A DNA stretch of 64,000 nucleotides from SXOA01 sp051004015 (GTDB lineage: Bacteria > Planctomycetota > Planctomycetia > Pirellulales > Pirellulaceae), in assembly GCA_051004015.1 (NCBI GenBank), contig JBPCKT010000128.1:1-64000 (forward strand), given 5' to 3'. The translations under genes were made by a program, and so were the position numbers. This document shows positions 1 to 8,781 of this stretch, one piece after another (position 1 is the stretch's first letter; each line of letters opens with the position of its first letter). The notes under the pieces were generated by a model that was not told the DNA's origin, did no database searches, and worked only from the letters and a program-made list of their open reading frames with translations.

Positions 1-114
<114 letters not shown>

Positions 115-933
115 ATGACCGACACACTCGAAATCAAGAACCTGCACGTCTCCGTCGAGGGGAAGCAAATTCTCCGCGGCGTGAACCTGACCATCAAGCG
201 CGGCGAAACGCACGCTCTCATGGGACCTAACGGCTCCGGCAAGAGCACGCTCGGCCTCGTCATCATGGGGCACCCGAAGTACCAGGTGACCGAAGGCTCC
301 ATCACGCTCAACGGCGAGGACATGTTGGGCAAAGCCCCAGACGAGCGGGCTCGCAAAGGGCTGTTTTATGCCTTCCAGCGTCCCGTGGCGATTCCCGGCG
401 TCAAGCTGGCCGATTTCCTCCGTCACGCGGCGACGAACGTTCGCATGCCCGACCGCAAAGAGGGTGAAGCCCTGATTCCCATGAAGGATTTTCGCAAGGA
501 AGTGAAAACCAAGATGCAGCAGCTGCGGATGGACCCCGAGTTCGCCCGCCGCTATGTCAACGACGGCTTCTCCGGCGGCGAGATGAAGCGGGCCGAGATC
601 CTGCAGCTCGCCATTCTCCAGCCGAAGATTGCCATTTTGGACGAAACCGACAGCGGTCTGGATGCCGACGCCGTCCGCCTGGCCAGCCAGAGCATCGCCG
701 AAATCGGCCGCGAGAAGATGGGCCTGCTCATCATCACGCACCACGACAAATTACTGGAGCACAACCCGCCCGATTTCACGCATGTGATTCTCGGCGGAAA
801 GATTGTCGAGTCTGGCGGCAAGGAACTGGCCGCCGAATTGCACACGCAAGGGTATGACCGGATTCGTAAGGCCTATCCGGAGGCGGACGCAGCAAATAAG
901 ACGCTCGAAGAAACTGAAAAGAAGGCTGGTTAG
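115..933 (+). CDS. sufC: SufC, Fe-S cluster assembly ATPase
   Basis: Cytosolic ABC-type ATPase of the SUF iron-sulfur cluster scaffold; with SufB and SufD it forms the SufBC2D complex. The 272-residue protein has Walker A GPNGSGKS at residues 37-44, the signature FSGGEMKR near 152-159, Walker B ending ILDETDSGLD and the switch His in LIITHH. The length is normal for SufC. The ATG at 115 is chosen because the family begins right there; an in-frame ATG at 43 would add a polyproline stretch translated from the artefactual C run. It is first in the order sufC-sufB-sufD-Rieske/SufT, all on the same strand, with an inverted repeat in the gap to sufB. Confidence 0.97.
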   Translation: MTDTLEIKNLHVSVEGKQILRGVNLTIKRGETHALMGPNGSGKSTLGLVIMGHPKYQVTEGSITLNGEDMLGKAPDERARKGLFYAFQRPVAIPGVKLADFLRHAATNVRMPDRKEGEALIPMKDFRKEVKTKMQQLRMDPEFARRYVNDGFSGGEMKRAEILQLAILQPKIAILDETDSGLDADAVRLASQSIAEIGREKMGLLIITHHDKLLEHNPPDFTHVILGGKIVESGGKELAAELHTQGYDRIRKAYPEADAANKTLEETEKKAG

Positions 934-946
934 TTACAAAAGGCAG

Positions 947-1024
947 AATGACCGATGTCCAAATCCCAATGACCAAGGTAAGCCACTGACCCAATTGGTC
1001 ATTGGTGCTTGGTCATTGGTCATT
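947..1024. repeat. imperfect inverted repeat between sufC and sufB
   Basis: Arms at 947-976 and 995-1024 match at 25 of 30 positions when one is reverse-complemented. Both are built from repeated AATGACCAA-type words. The element almost fills the 99-base gap. No promoter or U-tract accompanies it, so it is more likely a dispersed repeat than a terminator. The sufB start follows nine bases later. Confidence 0.85.
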
Positions 1025-1032
1025 GCAAAACT

Positions 1033-2454
1033 ATGGCTACCGATACACTCACTACCGCAACCGCCACCGCTGACCCCGTGGGCGAAATCAACAAGTATGA
1101 TTTCCGCACGGAGAGCAAGGCGATTTTCAAGGCCAAGAAGGGGATCAATGCGGAGATTGTCCATCAAATCTCCGACATGAAGGACGAGCCGGACTGGATG
1201 CGGGAATTCCGCCTCAAAGCCCTCGACATCTTCTTCGCCAAGCCGATGCCCAAGTGGGGGGGGGACATCGCCCTCGACTTTCAGGACATCTACTACTACC
1301 TCAAGCCGACCGACCACCAGGGAAAAACCTGGGACGACGTGCCGGAAGAGATTAAGAACACCTTCGAAAAGCTCGGCATTCCCGAGGCGGAGCGAAAGTT
1401 CCTCTCCGGCGTAAAGGCTCAGTTTGAAAGTGAAGTGGTCTACGGCTCGCTGAAGGAAGACCTCTCGAAGCAGGGGGTCATCTTCACCGACACCGACACC
1501 GCGGTCCGCGAGCACTCGGACCTGGTCCGCGACTATTTCGCCAAGGTCATTCCGGCTGACGACAATAAGTTCGCGGCCCTCAATTCCGCGGTCTGGTCCG
1601 GCGGCTCGTTTATCTATGTCCCCAAGGGGGTGAAGATTGACTTCCCCTTGCAGGCTTACTTTCGCATCAACGCGGAGAACATGGGGCAGTTCGAGAGGAC
1701 GCTGATTATCGTCGACGAAGGGGCCAGCGTGCATTACGTCGAAGGCTGCACCGCCCCGATGTACAGCACGGAAAGCCTGCACTCCGCGGTCGTGGAAATC
1801 ATGGTCAAGCGGAACGCCCGCTGCCGGTATACCACGATCCAGAACTGGGCCAACAACATCTACAACCTGGTGACCAAGCGGGCGATGGCCTATGGCGACG
1901 CCACCATGGAGTGGATTGACGGCAACCTCGGCAGCCGCCTGACGATGAAATATCCGGCCGTCTACATGATGGAGCCGGGGGCTCGCGGCGAGATTCTCTC
2001 CATTGCCTTCGCCGGCAAGGGACAGCATCAGGATGCCGGGGCCAAGCTGGTTCACTGCGCCCCCAACACCAGCGGCCAGATCATCAGCAAATCCATCAGC
2101 AAAAACGGCGGCCGCAGCAGCTACCGCGGACTGGTGAAGGTCGAGAAGGGGGCCAAGAACGTCAAGACGAACGTCGTTTGCGACGCCCTCATCCTCGACG
2201 CCAAGAGCCGCAGCGACACCTACCCCTACATTGAAATCTCCGAGCAGGACGTGAGCGTTGGCCACGAGGCCAGCGTCAGCCGCATCGGCGAGGAGCAACT
2301 CTTTTACATGATGAGCCGCGGCCTCTCCGAGGTCGAAGCCAGCGCGATGATCGTCAACGGCTTCATCGAGCCCCTCGTCAAGGAGTTGCCGATGGAATAC
2401 GCCGTGGAAATGAACCGGCTGATCCAGTTGCAGATGGAAGGATCGGTTGGTTAG
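1033..2454 (+). CDS. sufB: SufB, Fe-S cluster assembly scaffold
   Basis: Core scaffold subunit of SufBC2D on which nascent Fe-S clusters form. The 473-residue product has the family length and landmarks, including the central beta-helix segment with FAGKGQHQDAGAKLVHCAPNTS and the C-terminal EQLFYMMSRGLSEVEASAMIVNGF, which contacts SufC. The ATG at 1033 gives the usual N-terminus; an in-frame ATG at 1009 lies inside the preceding repeat. The gene ends 67 bases before sufD, and a further repeat-like segment beginning about 2456 occupies that gap. Confidence 0.97.
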   Translation: MATDTLTTATATADPVGEINKYDFRTESKAIFKAKKGINAEIVHQISDMKDEPDWMREFRLKALDIFFAKPMPKWGGDIALDFQDIYYYLKPTDHQGKTWDDVPEEIKNTFEKLGIPEAERKFLSGVKAQFESEVVYGSLKEDLSKQGVIFTDTDTAVREHSDLVRDYFAKVIPADDNKFAALNSAVWSGGSFIYVPKGVKIDFPLQAYFRINAENMGQFERTLIIVDEGASVHYVEGCTAPMYSTESLHSAVVEIMVKRNARCRYTTIQNWANNIYNLVTKRAMAYGDATMEWIDGNLGSRLTMKYPAVYMMEPGARGEILSIAFAGKGQHQDAGAKLVHCAPNTSGQIISKSISKNGGRSSYRGLVKVEKGAKNVKTNVVCDALILDAKSRSDTYPYIEISEQDVSVGHEASVSRIGEEQLFYMMSRGLSEVEASAMIVNGFIEPLVKELPMEYAVEMNRLIQLQMEGSVG

Positions 2455-2521
2455 TGGGGTAGGCTTCCAGCCCGCCCTCCTGATTCCTCTGCTTGCAGTC
2501 CGCGCCTCCATTTGAACTTCC

Positions 2522-3835
2522 ATGCCCGTCGTTTCCACTCTCACCGGCTTCACCCAGGAAGCCTTTGAAGCCTTCCTTCGCTCCCGCCGCGAGCCGGCCT
2601 GGCTGACCGAGCAGCGCCGCGAAGCGTGGAAGACGTTTGAACGTCTCGATTGGCCAGCTCGCAACGATGAGGAGTGGATTCGCACCGATATCCGCCTCTT
2701 CAAGCTCAATCAGTTTTCGCCGCCGCTGGATCAGAACGCAGCCGTGGAAGCGACCCAGCCGCTGCTGACCGAAGGGGTGAATCTTGCCGGCCGGACGAGC
2801 GCCCTCGACAGCCGTCCGCTTTCCACCACGCTCAAGGAGCGCTGGCAGGCCAAGGGGATCGTCTTCGGCAGCCTGGACGAGCTGGTGAATACGCACAGCG
2901 ACCTGGTGCAGAAGCATCTCTTCGGCCGGGCGGTCGATCCGAGCTACGACAAGTTCGCCGCCCTCCATGCCGCGTTCTGGTCGGGCGGGCATTTCCTCTA
3001 CGTCCCCCGCAATGTCGTCATCGACGAGCCGCTGCATATGCTCTCGGCGCTCACGAGCGGCGGGACAGACCTGTCCCATACGCTGGTCGTGATGGAAGAA
3101 GGATCCGAAGCGACGCTGATGTGCGAGAACGCCAGCCATGCCGCCGATGAGCCCGGCTTCCACTGCGGAGCGATGGAGGTCGTCCTCTCCCCCAATTCCC
3201 GCCTGCGGCTGGTGAGCTTGCAGAACTGGTCGCAGGGGGTCTGGCACTTCGCCCATCAGAAGGCGCTCGTCGGGCGCGACGCGAACCTGCAATGGACCAT
3301 CGCCGCCATCGGCAGCCGGCTGGCGAAGGTGAACCAGCACGTGGAGCTGGCCGGCCGCGGGGCTTCCTGCCAGGTCAACGGCGTGCTGTTCACCGAAGGA
3401 AAGCAGCACATCTCCTACCACACGTTGCAGCACCACGTCGCCCCGCAATGCCAGAGCGACTTCCTCTACAAAGCAGCTTTGCAGGACAAGTCCCGCACGG
3501 TCTGGCGCGGCATGATCAAGGTCGATCCCCTCGCCCAGCAGACCAACGGCTACCAGCGAAACGACAACCTGCTCCTCTCCACCGCCAGCCGGGCCGACAG
3601 CATCCCCGGCCTGGAAATCGAGGCCGACGACGTCCGCTGCACCCACGGCAGCACCACCGGCAAGGTGGACGAAGAGCTGATTTTTTACGCCCAGTCCCGC
3701 GGCTTCACCCGCAAGGAAGCCACCCGCATGATCGTCAGCGGCTTCTTCCAGCAGATTTTCGACCGGATCACGATCGAGAGCGTGCGGGAGGCGCTGGGGC
3801 AGGCGATACTTCGCAAGGTTCGAGAGTACATGTAA
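2522..3835 (+). CDS. sufD: SufD, Fe-S cluster assembly protein
   Basis: Second scaffold subunit, paralogous to SufB. The 437-residue protein has the N-terminal helical region, a beta-helix core (for example FAALHAAFWSGGHFLYVPRNV, parallel to the equivalent SufB stretch), the CTHGSTTGKVDEELIFYAQSRG segment, and a C-terminal helix. It acts in the cytosol with SufB and SufC. There is no convincing Shine-Dalgarno before the ATG. A palindromic repeat follows the stop. Confidence 0.96.
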   Translation: MPVVSTLTGFTQEAFEAFLRSRREPAWLTEQRREAWKTFERLDWPARNDEEWIRTDIRLFKLNQFSPPLDQNAAVEATQPLLTEGVNLAGRTSALDSRPLSTTLKERWQAKGIVFGSLDELVNTHSDLVQKHLFGRAVDPSYDKFAALHAAFWSGGHFLYVPRNVVIDEPLHMLSALTSGGTDLSHTLVVMEEGSEATLMCENASHAADEPGFHCGAMEVVLSPNSRLRLVSLQNWSQGVWHFAHQKALVGRDANLQWTIAAIGSRLAKVNQHVELAGRGASCQVNGVLFTEGKQHISYHTLQHHVAPQCQSDFLYKAALQDKSRTVWRGMIKVDPLAQQTNGYQRNDNLLLSTASRADSIPGLEIEADDVRCTHGSTTGKVDEELIFYAQSRGFTRKEATRMIVSGFFQQIFDRITIESVREALGQAILRKVREYM

Positions 3836-3840
3836 GGAGA

Positions 3841-3917
3841 AATGACGAAATTCGAATGGCGAATTACGAATGAAAATCTGCCTTCAATTCGCCATTCGGA
3901 ATTCGAATTTCGTCATT
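3841..3917. repeat. inverted repeat between sufD and the Rieske-SufT gene
   Basis: The left arm at 3841-3865 pairs perfectly with the right arm at 3886-3917 except for a 7-base insertion in the right arm. The arms use words such as AATGACGAAATTCGAAT and GGCGAATT. The element fills most of the 95-base gap. A related palindrome with the same GACGAAT word lies at 57673-57699, so this is a dispersed family. Confidence 0.88.
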
Positions 3918-3930
3918 TGAATCGTCCCCA

Positions 3931-4713
3931 ATGTCTGATTTCATCAAAGTCGCCTCCGTTTCCGACCTTCCCGATCCCGGCCGCCAGTTGGTCGAGGTGG
4001 AGGACCGCATTGTCGCGCTGTTCCACGTCGGCGGGCAGTTTTACTGCATCGATGATGTCTGTACGCACGACGGCGGGCCGCTCAGCGAAGGGAAGCTGGC
4101 GGAAAACGCTATCGCCTGTCCGCGACACGGGGCTCAGTTCGATATCCGCACCGGCAAGGCCCTGACGATGCCGGCCACGGAAGATACCGTCGCTCACCAG
4201 GTGAAGGTGGAGAACGGCCAGGTCTATGTCAGGATCAACGATGGAGAGCCGTCTTCGCCCGCGAAAGTCGCTGCCGCCGCTTCAACTGCCACGCCCATGC
4301 CACCAGCGCTAACACCAGCAAGCTCGGCCGCTGCCAAGCCACAGCCCGCGCCGATAGGAAGTCCCTCAGCTGTTTCTCCACCGGCGGATGCTACTCCCCG
4401 CAAGCTCTCCGAGGACCTCGTCCGCGAGGAGCTGAAAAAGGTCATCGACCCCGAGCTGTTCGTCAACATCGTGGACCTGGGCCTGATCTACAACGTTGAT
4501 CTCGTCCCCGCCGAAGGGAAGACGAACATCAAGATCGACATGACCATGACCAGCCCCATGTGCCCCGCCGGCCCGCAGCTCATCGCCAACAGCAAGCAAG
4601 TCGTCGGAGCGCTCCCCGGCGTCGCCGCCGTCGAAGTCAAAATCGTCCTCGATCCGCCGTGGACGCCCGATAAGATGACGGATGAAGCCCGGGACCAGCT
4701 CGGCATTTTCTAA
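3931..4713 (+). CDS. Rieske [2Fe-2S] ferredoxin domain fused to a DUF59/SufT domain
   Basis: A 260-residue two-domain protein. Residues 1-105 are a Rieske ferredoxin of the NirD/dioxygenase-ferredoxin type with ligands C44-x-H46 and C63-x2-H66. A Pro/Ala/Ser-rich linker follows (about 106-155). Residues 158-260 form a DUF59 (MIP18/SufT) domain with DPELFVNIVDLGLIY and a conserved Cys near 211 in SPMCPAG. SufT-type domains help Fe-S protein maturation, so a role as the auxiliary or electron-donating component of this suf operon is inferred. Its last bases overlap by four with the convergent phosphatase gene. Confidence 0.93.
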   Translation: MSDFIKVASVSDLPDPGRQLVEVEDRIVALFHVGGQFYCIDDVCTHDGGPLSEGKLAENAIACPRHGAQFDIRTGKALTMPATEDTVAHQVKVENGQVYVRINDGEPSSPAKVAAAASTATPMPPALTPASSAAAKPQPAPIGSPSAVSPPADATPRKLSEDLVREELKKVIDPELFVNIVDLGLIYNVDLVPAEGKTNIKIDMTMTSPMCPAGPQLIANSKQVVGALPGVAAVEVKIVLDPPWTPDKMTDEARDQLGIF

Positions 4714-5132
4714 GCGAGCGTCTGCAAACAGGCCGTCACCTCCTGCCAAAGCGCCGGCGACACGTCGTGCGGATGACCCGGCACGATTCTTTGCAGCACC
4801 GCATTCGGATCAGCCCTTTCCACCACGGCCAGCGCCGCTGCCGTAATCGCCGGCGAGCGGCTCATTCCCGCTCCGCAGAAGACGAAGGTTGGAGTGCCTT
4901 TGCGAATGAGCGCGGCAACTGTCTCCACTGCCAGTCGCAACCGCTCGGTCGGATTGGAGGCTCCATCGATCAGCGGAATCCTACAATACACCAGTTCTCT
5001 GACCACGCCCGGCGGCAGTTCTTCGATGGCCAGGTCAACTAGCGCGTCGACACCCAGGTCGAGCAAGCGGCGAAGATCTCGGGCCTCCACCGCGTTGCCA
5101 ATCCACAGTCGGCCAATGATGACTTCATGCAT
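4710..5132 (-). CDS. dual-specificity-phosphatase-like protein
   Basis: A 140-residue cytosolic protein with the cysteine-phosphatase P-loop C86-x5-R92 (CGAGMSR), followed by SPAITAAAL. D56 in the LIDGASN loop could be the general acid. The residue before the catalytic Cys is Phe instead of the usual His. The fold size matches a minimal dual-specificity phosphatase; the substrate is unknown. It converges on the suf operon with a 4-base overlap. Confidence 0.85.
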   Translation of the reverse strand: MHEVIIGRLWIGNAVEARDLRRLLDLGVDALVDLAIEELPPGVVRELVYCRIPLIDGASNPTERLRLAVETVAALIRKGTPTFVFCGAGMSRSPAITAAALAVVERADPNAVLQRIVPGHPHDVSPALWQEVTACLQTLA

Positions 5133-5272
5133 CGTGTAATTCTAAAGCACTCAACGCAGGATAGCGACCGAGATTCAACGGCAAATAAACGACCAGTCAC
5201 GGCAGTCGACCGTTAACAGGCACGGCAATTGCTCTCATAACTTGTGCCACATCTCTCTAAAAGGACGCTCTC

Positions 5273-5458
5273 ATGGCCGCAACACAAACGCCGAATCCGC
5301 ATTCTGCCCACCAGCGCAGTTCCGGTACGCCGAAAAAAGGGGACAAATTCCGCTGCGAAAAATGCGGCATGGCGCTGGAAGTAACTGCGGACTGCAAGTG
5401 CCAAGGGGACGACCACGCCCACTTCCACTGCTGTGGAGATGAAATGAAGAAGGGCTAG
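5273..5458 (+). CDS. small Cys-rich, probable metal-binding protein
   Basis: A 61-residue protein starting at an ATG preceded by AAAAGGA. Cysteines at 28, 31, 41, 43, 53 and 54 plus several His (48, 50, 52) suggest a zinc or iron site; the C28-x2-C31 knuckle recalls the N-terminal rubredoxin-like part of desulfoferrodoxin, without its catalytic domain. Biological role unknown. It stands alone between the phosphatase and the methyltransferase. Confidence 0.75.
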   Translation: MAATQTPNPHSAHQRSSGTPKKGDKFRCEKCGMALEVTADCKCQGDDHAHFHCCGDEMKKG

Positions 5459-5585
5459 CGGGCCGATTTCGCGGGGACTCTTCGGTTTGCCATAGCCCGC
5501 CAACAGACAATGCTGTAAGAAGCTGCAGAATTTGCTGGCGACCTTCAAGTCGCGTTCATGGGAAAGGATGCAAGGAAGCACACAC

Positions 5586-6350
5586 ATGAGCCGCCTCACC
5601 AAGCTCGTACGGGCGGCAGCCGGCCGCCTGTTGCCAAGGAGTCGTCCCCGCATCAGCCGGCCTGTATTCGCCAAGTGGGATCGCCTAGCCGACAAACCAG
5701 CGCGCTGCGTCCATCCGCCGCTCCACCTCACTGTCGATGAATTGACGATCGAAGACTTTCGCAAAGCGCCAGTCTATTCAGACCGCGTCGACCAGCTCTT
5801 TCACGCCTTGAATACCGCACCGAGCGTTGGCCATGTCATGGAGCTTGGCGTTCACAAAGGTGCCACGCTGAACTGGCTCGCCCGGTGGTGCCGCCCGCGC
5901 GCTGACCCCCGTGTGTTCGGCTTTGACTCCTTTGAAGGGTTGCCCCATGAGTGGAAGCGCACGAAAGTCGGCCCCAAGTATCTGGCCGGGCATTTTGCCC
6001 TGGAGGGACTGCCCTGCGTGCAAGACAATGCCGTGCTCATTCCCGGCTTCTTCGACGCCTCCCTGGAGCCCTGGCTCGCGGAACATCCCGGACCGATCGC
6101 GTTCTTGCACAACGACTCGGATCTATATTCATCGACCGTGCTGACGCTTCGGCTGCTCAATGACCGCATCGTTCCCGGTACGGTCATCGTCTTTGATGAG
6201 CTGTGCGATTGGGGCCAGCGAGGCGTGTACGACGCTTGGGAGGAGGGCGAATGGAAGGCGCTGCGGGAATGGATGACCACATTTGACCGGGAGATTTCCG
6301 TGGTCTCGCGCGATCAGGGATTTGCAGCGGCCATCGTGGTAACGCGATAG
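5586..6350 (+). CDS. TylF/macrocin-type SAM-dependent methyltransferase
   Basis: A 254-residue protein of the macrocin O-methyltransferase (TylF) superfamily. Visible motifs are the SAM loop MELGVHKGATLNW, the strand FGFDSFEGLP, the acidic metal-binding element HNDSDLYSST and VIVFDELCDWG. Such enzymes often methylate sugars or glycan precursors; the acceptor is not evident here. The ATG at 5586 is chosen over in-frame ATGs at 5532 and 5568 because AAGGAAG sits eight bases upstream. Confidence 0.82.
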   Translation: MSRLTKLVRAAAGRLLPRSRPRISRPVFAKWDRLADKPARCVHPPLHLTVDELTIEDFRKAPVYSDRVDQLFHALNTAPSVGHVMELGVHKGATLNWLARWCRPRADPRVFGFDSFEGLPHEWKRTKVGPKYLAGHFALEGLPCVQDNAVLIPGFFDASLEPWLAEHPGPIAFLHNDSDLYSSTVLTLRLLNDRIVPGTVIVFDELCDWGQRGVYDAWEEGEWKALREWMTTFDREISVVSRDQGFAAAIVVTR

Positions 6351-6367
6351 CCCTGATACTCCTTGAA

Positions 6368-7729
6368 CTACAGTCCCGCAAAATAGTTCTTAACCGCCAC
6401 GTCAATCGCATTCGTCGTCAGGACGAGCGGCAATTCGTGGAACTCGCAGAAGGTCTTGACTTGCAGCAGCAGGTCGCGGGGATGGCAGTAGCGGAATGGG
6501 CGGCTGGCTTCGCCATAGTGCCTGGTCATCAGGTATTCCACCGCGTCGTCCTGGCACTCCACTCCGAGCTTGCCGCACCAGGCTTTGACCAGATCCCGAA
6601 ACTCGTGCGGCGAAGGGTCGAGCACTTCGATCTTGTACGGAATACGGCGAAGGAATGCTTCATCGACGAGCTTGCTGGGGTCGATGTTGGTTGAGAAAAT
6701 GAGGATCGGATCGAACGGGACTTGAATCTGCCGGCCGGAGGGGAGCGAGAGGTAGTCCACCCCCTTCTCCAACGGCACGATCCAGCGATTGAGCAAGTCC
6801 GCGGTGCTCATCCGCTGGCGGCCGAAGTCGTCCACGACCAGGGCCCCGCCGTTGGCCTTCATTTGCAAGGGGGATTCGATGATGCCGGTGGCCGAGTTGC
6901 TCGTGACTTCCAGCTGCTCCATCCGCAGCTCGCCGCCGACGATGATGGACGGCCGCTTGATCTGGACCCAGCGGCGGTCGTAGCGTGAGAGCTCGAGCAA
7001 ATTGCCGGAAGAGTCCGGCGCGACTTCTTCGTGATTGGCCGGGTCGAAGACCCGGATGATTTCTCCCGTGATGGTGATGGTCCGCGGCACCCAAATCGTC
7101 TGGCTGACCGCCCGAATCACCCGCTCGGCAATGCTCGTCTTGCCGTTACCCGGCTGTCCATACAGAAACAGCCCATGACCCGAGTAAATTGCCTGGCCCA
7201 CCTGACTGATGGTCGCTGGCGGCAGGGACAAGTCGCTAAAGGCGTTCATCAAGTCGCTGAGCTTAGGACGCACCTTCTTGATCGACTGCCGCTCGATGCT
7301 GCGAACGTACTCCCGCAGCGGCACCGGGGCGGAGCCGCAATAAGTGCAGCGGTCGACGTACCAGCGAGCTCGCTTTTCGCCTTCTTGGGTCAGCTCGTGC
7401 TCAAAGTCCCCCATCGAAGCCTGGGACTTGTAGTTCACCAGCAGTTGCTGTTTTAGCCCGCGGAGCAGGCCCTGCATGACGCCGAACGGAAGCCTGATTT
7501 GCTCGGCGACTTTGCGGCCAGTCGCGGCGCCGCCGATCAGCAGTTGCTTAAGTATCAGGGCCTCTACGTCGGTCGGGCTCAGCCCGGCCTCTTCCATCGT
7601 CGCGGGCTCCTGGGGAAAGAAGCTTTCGCCGGCGGGGGGAGCAAACGGATATGCAACCGTTTGCGAAACGGGAGAATTCGCGGCAGCTTCGTCCGCTGCG
7701 GGGGTCTCGAGAAGCGCGGAATCGTTCAT
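6368..7729 (-). CDS. AAA-family ATPase with N-terminal winged-helix-like and Cys-containing region
   Basis: A 453-residue cytosolic ATPase. The Walker A GQPGNGKTS lies at 191-199, a Walker B-like GALVVDDF at 295-302, sensor 1 in FSTNID (N348) and likely arginine fingers at R361/R362. Residues ~50-125 resemble a winged-helix domain, and a C-x2-C pair (128, 131) precedes the ATPase core. The family resembles predicted MoxR/chaperone-type ATPases common in planctomycetes; its client is unknown. The gene is divergent from the NatA gene and convergent with the methyltransferase gene. Confidence 0.8.
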   Translation of the reverse strand: MNDSALLETPAADEAAANSPVSQTVAYPFAPPAGESFFPQEPATMEEAGLSPTDVEALILKQLLIGGAATGRKVAEQIRLPFGVMQGLLRGLKQQLLVNYKSQASMGDFEHELTQEGEKRARWYVDRCTYCGSAPVPLREYVRSIERQSIKKVRPKLSDLMNAFSDLSLPPATISQVGQAIYSGHGLFLYGQPGNGKTSIAERVIRAVSQTIWVPRTITITGEIIRVFDPANHEEVAPDSSGNLLELSRYDRRWVQIKRPSIIVGGELRMEQLEVTSNSATGIIESPLQMKANGGALVVDDFGRQRMSTADLLNRWIVPLEKGVDYLSLPSGRQIQVPFDPILIFSTNIDPSKLVDEAFLRRIPYKIEVLDPSPHEFRDLVKAWCGKLGVECQDDAVEYLMTRHYGEASRPFRYCHPRDLLLQVKTFCEFHELPLVLTTNAIDVAVKNYFAGL

Positions 7730-7935
7730 GGGGCTGGGCTCGCGGAAAACATTGGGGCCAATGGAAAAACCTAGCTCACAGCCTGGCCTCCGGGGGCCGC
7801 AGGAGCTGCCGAATTCGGCTAACCCTCATAACCGGAGCCAGCGCCCTTTTGGCGTTCCAGAGCGTGCCCTGTGACGTACGCTTCATCACCGCTGACCGCT
7901 CCACTTGCGCTGGTTGCCCCCTCCCCCTCCTCCCC

Positions 7936-8745
7936 ATGATTCACGTCCGGGATCTGACGAAAGCCTACGCGGACCTCCGCCGCGGCGAGTTCGTCGCGCT
8001 GGCCGGCATTTCCTTGGATGCGGCCCGTGGGGAGATCTACGGCCTGCTCGGTCCCAACGGGGCCGGAAAAACTAGCGCCCTCCGCATCCTCAGCACCGTC
8101 CTCCGCCCCACCAGCGGCTCGGCGTCCATCAACGGCTTTGATGTGGCGACGCAGCCCGCGCTGGTCCGCCACCAGATTGGCTTCGTCTCCTGCAACACGG
8201 CGGTCTACGACCGGATGACCGCCTGGGAAATGGTCGCCTACTTCGGCCGGCTGTATGGACTGAAAGAAGACCTGCTGCGGGACCGGATGGAAAGCCTCTT
8301 CGAGCGGCTGAAGATGAACGAAATCCGGGACGTGCTCGGGGCCAAGATGTCCACCGGCATGAAGCAGAAAGTCTCCATCGCCCGGGCCATCGTCCACGAC
8401 CCACCGGTCCTCATCTTCGATGAAGCCACCGCCGGCCTCGACGTGCTGGTCGCCCGGGCCCTGCTCCGCACCGTGAGCGAGCTCCGCGACCAGGGGAAGT
8501 GCATCATCTTCTCCACCCACATCATGCGGGAAGCGGAGCGGCTGTGCGACCGCATCGCCATCATGCACCGCGGCCACATCCTGGCGGAAGGCACGCTGCC
8601 GGAGCTGCGTGAGAAGCATTGCGAGCACGACTTGGAAGAGCTGTTCTTCCAGCTCATCAGCGACCACGAAGACATGACCCGCGAACTGCAAATGCCGCTG
8701 CCGACGCAAATCCGAAATCCAAAGCTCGAAGTACGAAGCGCCTAA
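7936..8745 (+). CDS. NatA-type ABC transporter ATP-binding protein
   Basis: A 269-residue ATPase subunit of an ABC-2 exporter: Walker A GPNGAGKT at 39-46, signature STGMKQKVSIA near 139, Walker B VLIFDEATAGLD, and the H-loop STHIMREAE. It pairs with the membrane gene 36 bases downstream, giving a NatAB-like exporter. The ATG at 7936 matches the family N-terminus; longer in-frame starts only add unrelated residues. The last residues, TQIRNPKLEVRSA, are encoded by AAATCCGAAATCC repeat-like sequence and look like an acquired tail. Confidence 0.93.
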   Translation: MIHVRDLTKAYADLRRGEFVALAGISLDAARGEIYGLLGPNGAGKTSALRILSTVLRPTSGSASINGFDVATQPALVRHQIGFVSCNTAVYDRMTAWEMVAYFGRLYGLKEDLLRDRMESLFERLKMNEIRDVLGAKMSTGMKQKVSIARAIVHDPPVLIFDEATAGLDVLVARALLRTVSELRDQGKCIIFSTHIMREAERLCDRIAIMHRGHILAEGTLPELREKHCEHDLEELFFQLISDHEDMTRELQMPLPTQIRNPKLEVRSA

Positions 8746-8772
8746 GTCCTGACTCCTGACCCCTGACCCCTG
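8705..8772. repeat. dispersed AAATCC / CCTGAC repeat at the NatA-NatB junction
   Basis: CAAATCCGAAATCC-type words run into the 3' end of the ATPase gene and are followed by a tandem CCTGACTCCTGACCCC-like run (8748-8772) before the permease start. The same AAATCCGAAATC words recur in the hsdS linker at 16604-16690, and the GACTCC..GACCCC words recur in the repeat at 62484-62557. Confidence 0.7.
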
Positions 8773-8781
8773 CCCTCCCGC

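Noticed and set aside
934..2709. 591-codon minus-strand frame opposite sufB
   Set aside because: It is a shadow of sufB in GC-rich DNA, with no family character, while sufB on the plus strand is certain.
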